64,000 nt of DNA from Halomonas sp. JB37 (GTDB taxonomy: Bacteria > Pseudomonadota > Gammaproteobacteria > Pseudomonadales > Halomonadaceae). Shown piece by piece: positions 42,547 through 52,840 of the stretch. The notes beneath the pieces were generated by a model that did not search any database, was not told the origin of the DNA, and saw only the letters and a program-made list of their open reading frames with translations. A program made the position numbers and the translations under genes. The stretch covers positions 1,984,001 to 2,048,000 of the forward strand of contig NZ_NRGW01000001.1 in the NCBI RefSeq assembly GCF_002332255.1, given 5' to 3'. How positions within the stretch are numbered: the first letter of the stretch is position 1; every line of letters starts with the position of its first letter.

Positions 42547-44070
42547 CTAACGTCGCCAAAACATCGGGGTCATTAGTACCACTACGGTGAGTATTTCTAA
42601 TCGGCCCATCAGCATGCCAATGCACAGCAGCCATTTTGCGGCGTCAGGCAGCGGGGCAAAGTTACCTGCAGGGCCAATGATGTCACCAAGCCCGGGGCCC
42701 ACGTTGGTTACCGCCGTGGCGGCACCTGAAAGGGCGGTTACTAAGTCCAGCCCCAGCGCGGATAAGCAAAGTGCCAACACGGCAATGGTAATGAAAAAGA
42801 AGAATGAGAAAGCCACCACACTGCGCGAAATATCGTTCGTCACCGGCTGTTGATTATAGCGAGTGGTAAAGATCCCGTTAGCATGGATTAAGTAGCGTAG
42901 CTGATTGCGCAGCATCAAAGTGGCAATTTGAAAGCGGAAGATTTTCATCCCTCCGCTGGTCGAGCCGCTACAGCCACCGATAAACGTAAGATAGAAGAAG
43001 GCTACCACCGGTAGGGCGCCCCAAAGAGTGTAGTCATCTGAGGCGTAGCCGGTGGTGGTCACTACTGACACAATATTAAATGTCACGTGAGTGACCGCTT
43101 CAAAAGGGGCGCTGCCGTGAGTCACGCGCCATGCGCTCAAAATAACGATCGCCACCAGCAGTAGTTTAAGCAGACCACGCACCTGCTGATCTTGCCATAA
43201 GGCACTGCCTGAACCGCGTATGAAGCGTATATAGAGCACAAAGGGCAGCGCACCGCTGAGCATAAATAAACTGGCCATCCACAGCAGCCACGGCCGGTCG
43301 GCGTAGGCGCCAAAAGAAGCATCAGAATTAGCAAACCCGCCAGTCGAAAGCGATGACATGCCGTGCACGATGGCGTCCAGCGGCGTCATTCCGCCAAACC
43401 AATAGCTAACGCTAGCGATAAGGGTGAGGCTGACATAAATCGTTAGCGTCGCTTTGGCAATTCCACCCGTGCGGGGCATCACTTTATCGGACCAGTCGGA
43501 TGACTCGGTATGAAAAAGGCGCATACCGCCTACCTTCAAAAACGGTAAAATCGCAATGCCCATCACAATAATGCCGATGCCCCCTATCCACTGCATCAGG
43601 CCGCGCCAAAGCTTCAAGCCATCGGAAAAATGTTCAATGCCGACCAGAATGGTCGACCCGGTGGTAGTGATTGCCGAAACTGATTCAAACACTGCATTTG
43701 TGAGCGTTAATTGAGGCGCGCCAAGCACTAGCGGTAGGCTGGCAAAGCCGCTAATACTGACCCAGCTGGCGGCAGTGAGAATAAACATCTGCCACGGCTT
43801 TAGCTCCAACGATACGCGGTACGTCAATAGCCAAATCAGCGCCGCAGCGCCTAGTATGATCAGTACCGAAATACCAAAGGCCATGGCATCGGGATCATTC
43901 TCTATGAGCAATAAGACAAGCGGCACCAGCATAAACAGCGCTAGCACCACCCACAGAATCGAAATGATTTTAAAAACAGGTGCCCAGTGCCGGTACACAT
44001 CCCTGCTACGATAAAACCACGGTGTCATCGATGTCATATACCCAGCTCGCCATTTAGTACCCTTAAGCAT
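42547..44070 (-). CDS. trkH: TrkH family potassium uptake protein
   Basis: 507 residues with about ten membrane helices arranged in four M-P-M repeats. Selectivity-filter segments are visible, for example TTGSTILVGIEHF (first), SLSTGGFANSD (second), VVTTTGYASDDY (third) and TAVTNVGPGLGDI (fourth). It forms the K+-translocating subunit working with TrkA. Halomonas carries two such proteins, TrkH and TrkI, of which I cannot decide here. Potassium uptake is the first response to salt stress. The next in-frame ATG, 33 bases inside, is an alternative start. Confidence 0.9.
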   Translation of the reverse strand: MLKGTKWRAGYMTSMTPWFYRSRDVYRHWAPVFKIISILWVVLALFMLVPLVLLLIENDPDAMAFGISVLIILGAAALIWLLTYRVSLELKPWQMFILTAASWVSISGFASLPLVLGAPQLTLTNAVFESVSAITTTGSTILVGIEHFSDGLKLWRGLMQWIGGIGIIVMGIAILPFLKVGGMRLFHTESSDWSDKVMPRTGGIAKATLTIYVSLTLIASVSYWFGGMTPLDAIVHGMSSLSTGGFANSDASFGAYADRPWLLWMASLFMLSGALPFVLYIRFIRGSGSALWQDQQVRGLLKLLLVAIVILSAWRVTHGSAPFEAVTHVTFNIVSVVTTTGYASDDYTLWGALPVVAFFYLTFIGGCSGSTSGGMKIFRFQIATLMLRNQLRYLIHANGIFTTRYNQQPVTNDISRSVVAFSFFFFITIAVLALCLSALGLDLVTALSGAATAVTNVGPGLGDIIGPAGNFAPLPDAAKWLLCIGMLMGRLEILTVVVLMTPMFWRR

Positions 44071-44173
44071 GCGCTAAGAGATCATGGCCTTCCATAAAAA
44101 GTCTGTAAAAATGTAAGGCTATTAACAGATAACGTGGGGCTGGCAGGTGTTGATTGTCAGTCACTGTGTTTTT

Positions 44174-44188
44174 TGTAGTAAAATTACA
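44174..44188. promoter_or_regulatory. HexR-type operator, zwf upstream site 1
   Basis: TGTAGTAAAATTACA, a near-perfect palindrome and the best of the six copies in the window. It lies 87 to 101 bases upstream of zwf. Confidence 0.75.
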
Positions 44189-44228
44189 TGAATTATTGCG
44201 TACAATGCCTGCTTTACGGTAAATTTTA

Positions 44229-44243
44229 GGTAATCTAACTACA
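44229..44243. promoter_or_regulatory. HexR-type operator, zwf upstream site 2
   Basis: GGTAATCTAACTACA; reverse complement TGTAGTTAGATTACC matches site 1 at 12 of 15. It lies 32 bases from the zwf ATG and 55 bases (centre to centre) from site 1, about five helical turns. Confidence 0.55.
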
Positions 44244-44274
44244 AGTAGCTGTTTAGATATTAATAGGAGCAACG

Positions 44275-45780
44275 ATGAGCCAGTCTAGTGCTTCACAAAG
44301 TATTCCCCTCGGTGACCCCGATCACGCCATTGATCTGGCGCTGTTCGGGGCGCTGGGCGACCTTGCCATGCGCAAGCTGTTCCCTGCCTTATACCATCTA
44401 GACCGCGAAGGCTTGATGCCTGAAAGCACCCGCATTATGGGGCTGGCTCGCCAGGAGCACGATGTTGCTGAGTTTCGCGAGCTGGTTAACCTCGCGCTAC
44501 AGAAGCGACTTAAAAAAGATGAGCAGGATGCAGAGAGCCTAAAGCGTTTTCTTAATCGCCTGGATTATCGGCAGCTGGATTTCACCAAGGTTGATGGTTT
44601 TGAAGCAATCCGTCAGTGGCGGGAGGGTTCGTCGCAGCCGATGGTGGTTTATCTTTCGGTAGCGGCGCGTATTTACGGCGATATCTGTCGCAATCTTCAG
44701 GCCAGTAACAGTGTGAGCGAAAACTCACGGATCATCGTTGAAAAGCCTATTGGATACGATCTGCAGTCGTCGATTGAGATTAACGACGCCATTGGCGACG
44801 TTTTTCCCGAGTCGCGGATTTACCGCATCGATCACTATTTAGGTAAAGAAACCGTACAGAATCTGATTGCACTTCGCTTTGCCAATCCTCTGTTTGGCAC
44901 CCAGTGGAATCAGAATAATATCTCTCACGTCGAGATTACGGTGGCAGAAAAAGTCGGCATTGAGGGGCGCTGGGGCTACTTTGATGAGGCAGGGCAGCTG
45001 CGCGATATGGTGCAAAACCATTTGCTGCAGCTGCTGTGCTTAATCGCCATGGACCCGCCGTCCAATTTGGATGCCGATGCGATTCGGGATGAGAAGGTGA
45101 AGGTGCTGAAAGCGCTTAAACCCTTTGTTGGCGAAGCGCTTGGGCGTGACGTTGTGCGCGGCCAATATATCGCCGGTAACACCGACGGCAAGTCAGTGCC
45201 CGGATATTTGGAAGAAGAGGATGCCAATACACAAAGCCAGACAGAAACCTTTGTAGCCATGAAAACGGAAGTGGCTAATTGGCGTTGGGCTGGGGTGCCT
45301 TTCTATCTGCGTACGGGTAAGCGTATGCCGGAGAAACTCTCACAAATTGTCATTCACTTTCGCCAGCAGCCGCACTATATCTTTGATCCAGACCAGCGCG
45401 GTATCGCATCAAACAAGCTCATTATTCGTCTGCAGCCCGAAGAAGGCATCGCTCTGCAAGTGCTGACCAAAGACAGTGGCCTAGATAAGGGCATGCGCCT
45501 ACGTCCCGGGCCTTTGCATCTTGATTTCAATAGCGCCTTTCCCAAATCGCGGATTCCTGACGCCTACGAGCGTCTACTATTAGAAGTCATGAAAGGGCAG
45601 CAATATCTGTTTGTGCGTCGCGATGAGATTGAACATTCGTGGCGTTGGTGTGATCAGCTCATCGACGGTTGGAAAAAACGTGAAACACCGCCTCGCCGCT
45701 ACCCTGCGGGTTCGTGGGGGCCAGTCGCTTCTATTGCGATGATTACCCAAGACGGCCGCAGCTGGTACGAGGATTATTGA
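44275..45780 (+). CDS. zwf: Glucose-6-phosphate 1-dehydrogenase Zwf
   Basis: 501 residues; oxidises glucose-6-phosphate to 6-phosphogluconolactone, yielding NADPH. The Rossmann motif is [19 protein letters not shown], the active site is [20 protein letters not shown], with EKPIGYDL just before. Length matches the family (about 490). Two HexR-type palindromes lie upstream. The stop is two bases before the pgl ATG, and eda follows, so zwf-pgl-eda is one operon for the first and last steps of the Entner-Doudoroff route. Confidence 0.97.
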   Translation: MSQSSASQSIPLGDPDHAIDLALFGALGDLAMRKLFPALYHLDREGLMPESTRIMGLARQEHDVAEFRELVNLALQKRLKKDEQDAESLKRFLNRLDYRQLDFTKVDGFEAIRQWREGSSQPMVVYLSVAARIYGDICRNLQASNSVSENSRIIVEKPIGYDLQSSIEINDAIGDVFPESRIYRIDHYLGKETVQNLIALRFANPLFGTQWNQNNISHVEITVAEKVGIEGRWGYFDEAGQLRDMVQNHLLQLLCLIAMDPPSNLDADAIRDEKVKVLKALKPFVGEALGRDVVRGQYIAGNTDGKSVPGYLEEEDANTQSQTETFVAMKTEVANWRWAGVPFYLRTGKRMPEKLSQIVIHFRQQPHYIFDPDQRGIASNKLIIRLQPEEGIALQVLTKDSGLDKGMRLRPGPLHLDFNSAFPKSRIPDAYERLLLEVMKGQQYLFVRRDEIEHSWRWCDQLIDGWKKRETPPRRYPAGSWGPVASIAMITQDGRSWYEDY

Positions 45781-45781
45781 T

Positions 45782-46447
45782 ATGAGTCAAGCACGCCAAC
45801 AGCTGGCTGAGCAGCTTGCAGAGGCCGTTTCTCAAGCCCTGCACGAAGACTTAACGCATCACGAGCGGGCCTTGCTGGTGGTGTCGGGTGGCTCCACGCC
45901 GTTGCCTTTTTTCACGGCACTGGCGGCGAAGCCACTGCCGTGGGCGCGCGTAGACATCACGCTTGCCGACGAGCGCTGGGTAGACGAACACAGCAGCGAC
46001 AGCAACGCCAAGTTAGTGCGTGAGCACTTGTTGCAAGGCAACGCCGCGGCCGCCACTTTTTTACCGTTAACCTGTGATGCAGAGACCCCAGAGGAGGGCG
46101 TGGAGCATGTTGCTAAGCAGGCTGCTTTGCTTGCTTGGCCAGCTAGCGCGGTGATTTTAGGCATGGGCGGCGATGGCCATACGGCCTCGCTATTCCCCGA
46201 CAGCCCTGAGCTTACGCTAGCGTTGGCTACAGGCGAGCCGCTGGTGGCGGTAAGAACGCCAAGCCAGTTACAGCCACGAATTACCTTTTCAGCGGATCGC
46301 TTACATCAAGCGCGCCGTCATTTTTTGCACATTACCGGTGAGGATAAGCGAGCCGTGCTGGCGAAGGCATTAAATGGCGATGATGTTCGCCAACTGCCTA
46401 TCCGGGCCTTTTTATCTTGCCCACTAGCGATTTACTGGGCGCCTTAA
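45782..46447 (+). CDS. pgl: 6-phosphogluconolactonase Pgl
   Basis: 221 residues; hydrolyses 6-phosphogluconolactone to 6-phosphogluconate. Family motifs are LLVVSGGSTPLPFFTAL, the conserved DERWVDEHSSDSN, and VILGMGGDGHTASLFPDS. It belongs to the SOL/DevB type rather than the beta-propeller type. It starts one base after the zwf stop, so translation is coupled; eda follows 57 bases later. Confidence 0.95.
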   Translation: MSQARQQLAEQLAEAVSQALHEDLTHHERALLVVSGGSTPLPFFTALAAKPLPWARVDITLADERWVDEHSSDSNAKLVREHLLQGNAAAATFLPLTCDAETPEEGVEHVAKQAALLAWPASAVILGMGGDGHTASLFPDSPELTLALATGEPLVAVRTPSQLQPRITFSADRLHQARRHFLHITGEDKRAVLAKALNGDDVRQLPIRAFLSCPLAIYWAP

Positions 46448-46504
46448 CGCTTCGCGCTTAGCCACCTATCGGCCGGGCAATAATAGATTTTTGGAGACTC
46501 GCAC

Positions 46505-47167
46505 ATGACCATTGAAAAACAATTACCGTCTACCCGCACCGCTGAGCTTGATAGCATCTGCCTAAAAGCCGAAGTTATTCCGGTGATTACCGTTGAGCGC
46601 TTGGAAGATGCCGTGCCGCTTGGACGTGCTTTGGTCGAAGGCGGTTTGACCGTACTTGAAGTCACTTTACGTACCGACTGCGCGCTAGAAGCGGTTAAAC
46701 GCATGCGCGAAGCATTGCCTGGCGCCAGCATTGGCGTTGGCACGGTGCTAACACCGGCGCAGTATCGCCAAGCCGAGCAGGTGGGGGCTGACTTTATCGT
46801 GACGCCGGGCGCGACAGAAGCGCTGTATCGTTATGGCATTGAAAGCGCAGTGCCAATGTTGCCGGGTGTGTCGACAGTGTCTGAACTAATGACCGGCTGG
46901 CAGTACGGCTATCGCCGGTTTAAATTCTTCCCGGCAGAATCTAGCGGTGGAGCGAAAGCGATCAAAGCGTTTGGCGCCCCTATTCCCGAAGCACGTTTTT
47001 GTCCCACCGGTGGTATCACGGTAGATAACGCCGATGACTACCTGTCGCTGCCCAACGTAATGTGTGTCGGTGGCTCCTGGCTAACGCCGAAAGCCATGGT
47101 AGAGGCGGAAGACTGGGATGGTATTCGTGAGCTGGCCCGTCAAGCGGCCGAGCGTTTTCACCACTAA
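46505..47167 (+). CDS. eda: KDPG aldolase Eda
   Basis: 220 residues; cleaves 2-keto-3-deoxy-6-phosphogluconate to pyruvate and glyceraldehyde-3-phosphate. The catalytic glutamate is in LEVTLRTDCALEAV, and the Schiff-base lysine is K140 in YRRFKFFPAESSGG. The trimer-interface motif VTPGATEALY is present. TTTTGGAGACTC precedes the ATG. Third gene of zwf-pgl-eda, ending in a terminator. It is distinct from the galactonate aldolase at 50001-50612. Confidence 0.95.
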   Translation: MTIEKQLPSTRTAELDSICLKAEVIPVITVERLEDAVPLGRALVEGGLTVLEVTLRTDCALEAVKRMREALPGASIGVGTVLTPAQYRQAEQVGADFIVTPGATEALYRYGIESAVPMLPGVSTVSELMTGWQYGYRRFKFFPAESSGGAKAIKAFGAPIPEARFCPTGGITVDNADDYLSLPNVMCVGGSWLTPKAMVEAEDWDGIRELARQAAERFHH

Positions 47168-47209
47168 TCAGGCTGCCTCGGCGGGTAGCCGCTAGCGAAG
47201 CAACACGCG

Positions 47210-47243
47210 CCCTAACTGTTTTAAATAACTGTTAGGGTTTTTT
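47210..47243 (+). terminator. Rho-independent terminator of zwf-pgl-eda
   Basis: CCCTAAC (47210-47216) pairs with GTTAGGG (47231-47237), extended by an inner GTT/AAC, followed by a run of T. Confidence 0.85.
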
Positions 47244-47339
47244 TATGGCTTCGTGACGCCTGTTGATCGCTTTGACGCGGATTTAAGACCAAAGACTTAT
47301 TACTAAGTTATATTTAGCTCGTCTAAAATGATAGCCGAT

Positions 47340-47350
47340 ATGTCTGACAT
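47340..47350. promoter_or_regulatory. Putative DgoR operator upstream of the symporter gene
   Basis: ATGTCTGACAT, a perfect 11-bp palindrome of the FadR/GntR type, 60 bases upstream of the symporter start. The identical palindrome (13 shared bases, ATGTCTGACATTT) lies in front of dgoR at 53602-53612. Confidence 0.7.
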
Positions 47351-47409
47351 TTTGAGTGCGCATCGATTGTGACGTGCGCATCACTGATAACGATGATGAG
47401 GTGAGCCCT

Positions 47410-49005
47410 ATGCACGCGTTGACCCTGGCGTCTTTTCTGTTCTTTACAGGATTTGTCGCCTTTATCACTTGGCGAATCACCCGCCGAGATGACCACTCGA
47501 GTACCAACGGCTACTTTCTAGCGGGGCGTACCCTAACGTTTCCACTGATCGCCGGTTCATTGCTGATGACCAACCTCTCTACCGAGCAAATGGTAGGGCT
47601 CAACGGTGCGGCCTTCACCGATGGCTTGAGCGTCATGGCTTGGGAAGTCGTGGCGGTTATCGCGCTGGTGGCATTAGCACTGTTTTTCCTGCCACGCTTT
47701 TTGAAAAGCGGTATAGCAACGCTGCCGCAGCTGCTTGAAATTCGTTTTGATAAAGATACACAGCTGATTACCAACATTATTTTCCTGCTTGCTTATGCTG
47801 TTATTCTACTGCCAATCATCCTTTATTCGGGGGCGATAGGGCTGCAGGGCATGCTTGATCTGCAGGGGTTAACCGGCATTGAGTCTTCCACGACGCTGCT
47901 TTGGTTAACGGTCTGGATCGTCGGCATCATCGGGGCCGTGTATGCACTGTTTGGCGGGCTGCGCACAGTCGCAGTCTCTGACACTCTTAACGGGGTCGGT
48001 CTATTAATTGGTGGTTTTGTCATCGTCTATTACGGTCTGCAGGCCGTGAGCGGTGGCACAGGCATTATGGAAGGCTGGAGCATTCTTAAACAGAGTGACC
48101 CTGACAAGCTTAATTCGATTGGCGGCGGTGATCAGCAGGTGCCGTTCTTCACGCTGTTTACCGGCGTATTCCTGATTAACTTGTTCTATTGGAGCACCAA
48201 CCAGCAGATTATTCAGCGTACCTTTGCCGCGAAAAACCTGGCTGAAGGCCAGAAAGGCGTTTTGCTCACCGGCTTATTTAAGCTTCTAGGTCCGCTTTAT
48301 CTGGTACTTCCAGGGATTATTGCTTATCACCTTTATGCCGATCAGGGCGTGCGTGCTGATGAAGCCTATGGGCACTTGGTGTTTAACGTATTGCCGCCTT
48401 ACTTAACCGGCTTTTTCGCCGCGGTAATGGTAGGGGCGATTTTGTCATCGTTTAACTCGGCACTTAACAGCACGACGACTATTTTCAGCTTAGGCATCTA
48501 TAAAGGTGTGTTTAACAAAGAGGCCACTGAAGCGCAGATCGTAAAATCGGGCAAGGTGTTTGGTTGGATCATGGCGGTTCTTACCATGATCATTGCACCG
48601 CTGCTTGCAGGTCAAGAGAGTCTGTTTGGCTATCTGCAGAAGATGAATGCGATCTATTTTATTCCCATTCTGGCCGTCGTGCTGGTGGGGCTACTGACGA
48701 AACGCGTTCCTCCCATGGCGGCTAAAATCGCGCTGGTGGGTGGCTGCTTGCTGATTGCTGCCGGCTACTTTGTACCGCCCTTTAACTTGCTGCCACAGGT
48801 CATGAACGAGTTCCACTTTGTGGCGTTGGTGTTTGTGCTATTGGTGGTGACGATGCTAATTATTGGTAAGCTGCGTCCCCGTGAGACTGACTGGGTACAG
48901 GAGCATACCGGTGATGTTGACCTAACGCCGTGGAAAGGCGCGGTACCCGCTGGTATCGTTTTGGTGGTGTTAGTGATCGTGATGTATATAAGCTTTGCGG
49001 GTTAA
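47410..49005 (+). CDS. Solute:sodium symporter, YidK/SglT-like (probable galactose or galactonate-route sugar uptake)
   Basis: 531 residues, 13 to 14 membrane helices, SSS family. Cues are [20 protein letters not shown], the core [17 protein letters not shown], and the [18 protein letters not shown] helix. It resembles YidK and sugar-sodium symporters more than PutP. The ATG at 47410 has GAGGTGAG upstream; an earlier in-frame ATG would add a charged leader. The same palindrome as in front of dgoR lies upstream, which assigns it to galactose or galactonate uptake. The substrate is inferred from that link. Confidence 0.85.
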   Translation: MHALTLASFLFFTGFVAFITWRITRRDDHSSTNGYFLAGRTLTFPLIAGSLLMTNLSTEQMVGLNGAAFTDGLSVMAWEVVAVIALVALALFFLPRFLKSGIATLPQLLEIRFDKDTQLITNIIFLLAYAVILLPIILYSGAIGLQGMLDLQGLTGIESSTTLLWLTVWIVGIIGAVYALFGGLRTVAVSDTLNGVGLLIGGFVIVYYGLQAVSGGTGIMEGWSILKQSDPDKLNSIGGGDQQVPFFTLFTGVFLINLFYWSTNQQIIQRTFAAKNLAEGQKGVLLTGLFKLLGPLYLVLPGIIAYHLYADQGVRADEAYGHLVFNVLPPYLTGFFAAVMVGAILSSFNSALNSTTTIFSLGIYKGVFNKEATEAQIVKSGKVFGWIMAVLTMIIAPLLAGQESLFGYLQKMNAIYFIPILAVVLVGLLTKRVPPMAAKIALVGGCLLIAAGYFVPPFNLLPQVMNEFHFVALVFVLLVVTMLIIGKLRPRETDWVQEHTGDVDLTPWKGAVPAGIVLVVLVIVMYISFAG

Positions 49006-49052
49006 TGGTGGTATCGAGTAACTAGAAAATCAGATACTTCAGCCGCAACATC

Positions 49053-49084
49053 AAGGCCCCGCTAGCATATGCTGGCGGGGCCTT
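49053..49084. terminator. Bidirectional terminator between symporter and lactonase genes
   Basis: AAGGCCCCGC (49053-49062) pairs with GCGGGGCCTT (49075-49084); the inner bases extend the stem by four more pairs (one wobble) around an ATAT loop. It lies between convergent genes. Confidence 0.85.
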
Positions 49085-49088
49085 CGCG

Positions 49089-49985
49089 TTATATCAGGCG
49101 TAGCGGCAGCTCAGCCAAACCGGCAATGCCGGTGTCTACCGCGTAAAGTGAACCAGCGGTCGGTTCCTGGGCAAGCTGTGCGGCACTAAAGCCTTCCTGG
49201 GCCGTGGTGATGTATAGCGTTGTAAGGTTAGGACCTGCAAACGCGGGGCAGGAGGGCTGGCTGACGGGAAGCTCAACGCGACTAATGATCTGACCCTCAT
49301 GATCAAGGCGAACCACCTGGCCTGCCCCCCAAAGCGCGAGCCACAGGCAGCCTTCGCTGTCCATTACGGCGCCGTCTGGGTTGCCCAGTACAGATGAGAA
49401 ATCAGCCCAGGGCACTGGCTCACCCGTTGGCCATCCATCGCGATCTAGCGCCCAGCGCATCACTATGCCGGCAGCGGTGTCGGTAAACCAGGCGAACTCG
49501 CCGTTTTCAGAGAAGCAAATGGCGTTGGGAACTGTCAGGTTCGAGCGTAAAAGTGTGAGCTGGCCGCGATGCAGGCGATAAAGACTGCCTGCGCCTTTTT
49601 CGGCAGCCTTACCCATGCTGGAAAGCCACAGGCTGCCATGTCGATCAACCCGGGCATCGTTGCTGCGGGTAAGTGGGTTATCGGCTTCGAAGTCACAAAA
49701 TGTTTCTACGCTGCCGCTGCTAGGGTCGAAGCGGCTTAAGCGATTTTCACCCACTAACAGCAGTCCGCCTTCTTCAAGGGGAGTGGCTAGCGATACCCTA
49801 TGATCAAGCGGATAATAGCCGCTTTCTCCGCTGCTAGGGGATAGCCAGTGCAGCTGTTTTCCAAGAATATCGCACCAATAAAGGCGCTTATTTTTAGCGT
49901 CCCACTGCGGACCTTCACCTAATGTGCAGCGGCAATCAACCGCTAACTCTGCCTGCCACGTTGCAACATGCATGCCTGCGTCCAT
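49089..49985 (-). CDS. SMP-30/gluconolactonase family sugar lactonase
   Basis: 298 residues forming a six-bladed propeller. Metal-binding positions of the family are seen: Glu in CTLGEGPQWD, Asn in TRSNDARVDRHG and TVPNAICFSENGE, and Asp in LGNPDGAVMDSEG. Enzymes of this type open sugar-acid lactones. As last gene of the dgo operon, galactonolactone is the natural substrate, giving D-galactonate for DgoD. An internal ATG four codons later is also possible. The gene lies 15 bases after dgoA. Confidence 0.88.
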   Translation of the reverse strand: MDAGMHVATWQAELAVDCRCTLGEGPQWDAKNKRLYWCDILGKQLHWLSPSSGESGYYPLDHRVSLATPLEEGGLLLVGENRLSRFDPSSGSVETFCDFEADNPLTRSNDARVDRHGSLWLSSMGKAAEKGAGSLYRLHRGQLTLLRSNLTVPNAICFSENGEFAWFTDTAAGIVMRWALDRDGWPTGEPVPWADFSSVLGNPDGAVMDSEGCLWLALWGAGQVVRLDHEGQIISRVELPVSQPSCPAFAGPNLTTLYITTAQEGFSAAQLAQEPTAGSLYAVDTGIAGLAELPLRLI

Positions 49986-50000
49986 TGTTGTTAGCTCCCC

Positions 50001-50612
50001 TTATTGTTCTCCTGCCAACCACGCATCAACAAGGGCTTGCGCCTGTTGCCCCACCTGGGAAGCGCTTTGGCCAGGTTTGTATAGCGCGCTGCCCAGGCCT
50101 GCACCGTCAACGCCAGCGGCGCGCCATTGGGCAAAATTATCGATGCCTACTCCGCCCACCGCATATAGCAGAGTGCCTGCCGGTAGCACGGCGCGAACGG
50201 CTTTCATGCCCTCTAAACCTACCTGAACGGCGGGGAATAGCTTAAGCCCCGTGGCGCCTGCTTCTAACGCATCGAAGGCTTCGGAGGGCGTGACAATGCC
50301 CGGCCAGCTTGCCATGCCAAGCCTATGGGTTTCTTCGATGACCGCTGGCTGGCAGTTAGGCGATACAATCAAGCGCCCCCCAGCGGCGTGGACGTCGCGC
50401 ACTTGTGCCGGCATCAGCACCGTGCCTGCGCCAATCACCGCGCGATCGCCAAATGCATCGACCAATCGGCGGATGCTTTCCAGCGGGCTGGGGGAGTTGA
50501 GCGGCACTTCGATTTGCGTAATGCCCGCCGCCAGCACCGCTGCCGCGATATCAACGACTTCATCGGGCGCTACACCGCGTAAAATACCAATCAGAGGCAG
50601 CGTCATAGCCAA
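50001..50612 (-). CDS. dgoA: 2-dehydro-3-deoxy-6-phosphogalactonate aldolase DgoA
   Basis: 203 residues of the KDPG/KDPGal aldolase family. GILRGVAPDEV at the start, the glutamate in QIEVPLNSPSPLESI (LNSP is typical of the galactonate enzyme where Eda has LRT), and the Schiff-base lysine in TGLKLFPAVQVG. It splits KDPGal into pyruvate and glyceraldehyde-3-phosphate. Context with dgoK and dgoD confirms the galactonate assignment. A 67-base gap separates it from dgoK. Confidence 0.93.
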   Translation of the reverse strand: MAMTLPLIGILRGVAPDEVVDIAAAVLAAGITQIEVPLNSPSPLESIRRLVDAFGDRAVIGAGTVLMPAQVRDVHAAGGRLIVSPNCQPAVIEETHRLGMASWPGIVTPSEAFDALEAGATGLKLFPAVQVGLEGMKAVRAVLPAGTLLYAVGGVGIDNFAQWRAAGVDGAGLGSALYKPGQSASQVGQQAQALVDAWLAGEQ

Positions 50613-50679
50613 TCTCTCCTTACGTTAATTGTTGCAACCTTAAGTATGCCGATAGTGGTCCAAGCGATTCGCGCGCGCA

Positions 50680-51654
50680 TCAAGTCTTCAGCGCTTGATG
50701 CGCAAGGCGTAAACCTGCGAGTACGGCCGTATCGCCATCCACATACTGTGTTTGGTAGCCGATAGCATTCAGGGCCAGCGTATAGCGCTGACAAAGCACC
50801 TGATTGCCAATCAGAGTAATGGGCTCAGACGCCGGACATGCGTGACAAGCGCCTGAAAGCTCCAGTCCGATAGTCAGTCCTGAAAGCCTTGCCGCGAGTA
50901 TTGCCGAGCGCGCCTTGCCTGGTGGTAAGGTGCCGTCGAGTAAGTCTTGCGCGCGTAGGCCAAAAAGGCGGCTGCTAAAGGTGGCTGGCGCTTTATGGAT
51001 CTCGCTGACTGCCGCTATAAACGCGTCGCGGCAAGCCGAATCGTTTAAATCGTCGCTACCAATAGAGTGCTGTAGAACCGATTGGCGTGCCAGCAGCTGA
51101 TACGTTTCGCCGGTTAAATAGGTAGTAAATTGCGTGACGGCACCGGATGCCAGCATCGCCCATTTGGCGTGAGTACCGGGCAGGCATGCAAGGCCCGAAA
51201 AGCTGGCGTTATCGGCCACCAGGCCCGCCAGTTGGGTTTCTTCGCCGCGCATGACATCAAAATGAGCGGATGCGCTGCGAGTTTGACTCAAGCCAGGCAG
51301 CAGATGCACGCGCAGCCGGTCGTTAGACAGCGTAGGGATCACAGCGCCCTGGCTAAGCTGATCAAGGCGCGTGGGCACCGGCAAATAAGCGGCTTCCCGC
51401 CACCCTTGTCGAGCCCCGGCCATACCGCACACCATTACGTTGATCTGGCCGCTGTCGGGCAGCCAGTCAGCTACCAGTCGGTGCAGCTCTGCTTCGTACT
51501 CATCGGCCTTTAACGACAGCATGCCTTTTTCACTACTGGCATGGGCAATCACGTGGTCGTGCTTATCCAGCCCCCAGGCGCGCAGGTTACTGGAGCCCCA
51601 GTCCACGGCAATCCAAGCTAACTGAGGCGCTATTTCTGCAGCGGTTGTTTTCAT
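50680..51654 (-). CDS. dgoK: 2-dehydro-3-deoxygalactonokinase DgoK
   Basis: 324 residues; phosphorylates 2-keto-3-deoxygalactonate with ATP. Sugar-kinase phosphate loop is IAVDWGSSNLRAWGL; the conserved VMVCGMAGARQGW and LACLPGTHAKWAML motifs are typical of DgoK. The 16-base gap after dgoD implies co-transcription. Its product is the substrate of DgoA encoded next. Confidence 0.93.
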   Translation of the reverse strand: MKTTAAEIAPQLAWIAVDWGSSNLRAWGLDKHDHVIAHASSEKGMLSLKADEYEAELHRLVADWLPDSGQINVMVCGMAGARQGWREAAYLPVPTRLDQLSQGAVIPTLSNDRLRVHLLPGLSQTRSASAHFDVMRGEETQLAGLVADNASFSGLACLPGTHAKWAMLASGAVTQFTTYLTGETYQLLARQSVLQHSIGSDDLNDSACRDAFIAAVSEIHKAPATFSSRLFGLRAQDLLDGTLPPGKARSAILAARLSGLTIGLELSGACHACPASEPITLIGNQVLCQRYTLALNAIGYQTQYVDGDTAVLAGLRLAHQALKT

Positions 51655-51670
51655 TTAATTAACCTCATGC

Positions 51671-52825
51671 TCACCACTCTGCAATAGAGCCGTCTTCGTG
51701 CGTCCACACCGGGTTGCGCCAGCGATGGCCAACCTTGGAGCGCTCCTCAACGAACTCTTCGTTGATTTCCACGCCAAGCCCTGGACCTTGGGGAATCGCG
51801 CAGAAACCGTCTTCAATGGCGAGAGCTGATTTATCAACCAGGTAGTCGAGTACATCGTTGCCCTGGTTGTAATGAATGCCCATGCTTTGTTCTTGAATAA
51901 AAGCGTTGTGGCTCACCGCGTCCAGCTGGAGCGAGGCGGCTAATGTCAGCGGGCCAAGCGGGCAGTGCGGCGCTAGCGCCACATCGTAGGCGGATGCCAG
52001 GGCGGCAATTTTAAGACCTTCGCTGATGCCACCACAGTGCGAGATATCGGGCTGAATGATATCAATCATGCCATCAGCGAGCAGGTCGCGAAACTGAAAA
52101 CGGGTGTGCAGGCGCTCACCCGTCGCCAGCGGATAACCCAAGCCTCCTGCAATATCTTTCAAGCAGGGCAGGTGTTCCGGGGCAACCGGTTCTTCCACAA
52201 ACATCGGGTGGAAGGGCTCTAATTCGCGTAGCAGCGCTTTGGCCATTGGCCGATGTACGCGGCCGTGAAAGTCGATACCAATGCCGACATCAGGGCCCAC
52301 GGCATTGCGGGCTTCTGCGACCCGGGCCACGGCTTCGTCGACCTTGCGGTGCGAGTCAACAATCTGCATCTCTGGTGTGCCGTTCATTTTGAACGCGGTA
52401 AAGCCTTTTTCGACCAGCGCTTTAGCACCCGCACCTACATCGCTTGGGCGATCGCCACCTGTCCAGGCGTACATGCGCATCTTGTCGCGCACGGCACCGC
52501 CGAGTAGCTGGTGAACCGGCACACCCAGATCACGACCTTTAAGATCCCATAGTGCCTGATCGATCCCCGCGATCGCGCTCATTAAAATCGGGCCGCCGCG
52601 ATAAAAACCAGCGCGATACATCATGTTCCAGAGATGTTCGATGCGGTGCGGGTCTTGGCCAATCAGATAGTCAGAAAGCTCATGCACGGCGGCTTCAACC
52701 GTGGCGGCGCGACCTTCTACGACGGGTTCGCCCCACCCGTAGCAGCCTTCGTCAGTCTCGATTTTCAGAAATAACCAGCGCGGCGGAACCTGCCAGGTCT
52801 TGAGACGGGTGATTTTCATATTCAA
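51671..52825 (-). CDS. dgoD: D-galactonate dehydratase DgoD
   Basis: 384-residue enolase-superfamily enzyme that dehydrates D-galactonate to 2-keto-3-deoxygalactonate. It opens with [19 protein letters not shown]; metal-binding and catalytic parts are [43 protein letters not shown] and the histidine in [13 protein letters not shown]. Length equals E. coli DgoD (382). It is the first structural gene after dgoR, with 15 bases between. Confidence 0.95.
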   Translation of the reverse strand: MNMKITRLKTWQVPPRWLFLKIETDEGCYGWGEPVVEGRAATVEAAVHELSDYLIGQDPHRIEHLWNMMYRAGFYRGGPILMSAIAGIDQALWDLKGRDLGVPVHQLLGGAVRDKMRMYAWTGGDRPSDVGAGAKALVEKGFTAFKMNGTPEMQIVDSHRKVDEAVARVAEARNAVGPDVGIGIDFHGRVHRPMAKALLRELEPFHPMFVEEPVAPEHLPCLKDIAGGLGYPLATGERLHTRFQFRDLLADGMIDIIQPDISHCGGISEGLKIAALASAYDVALAPHCPLGPLTLAASLQLDAVSHNAFIQEQSMGIHYNQGNDVLDYLVDKSALAIEDGFCAIPQGPGLGVEINEEFVEERSKVGHRWRNPVWTHEDGSIAEW

Positions 52826-52840
52826 TCTTCCTCTTAATGA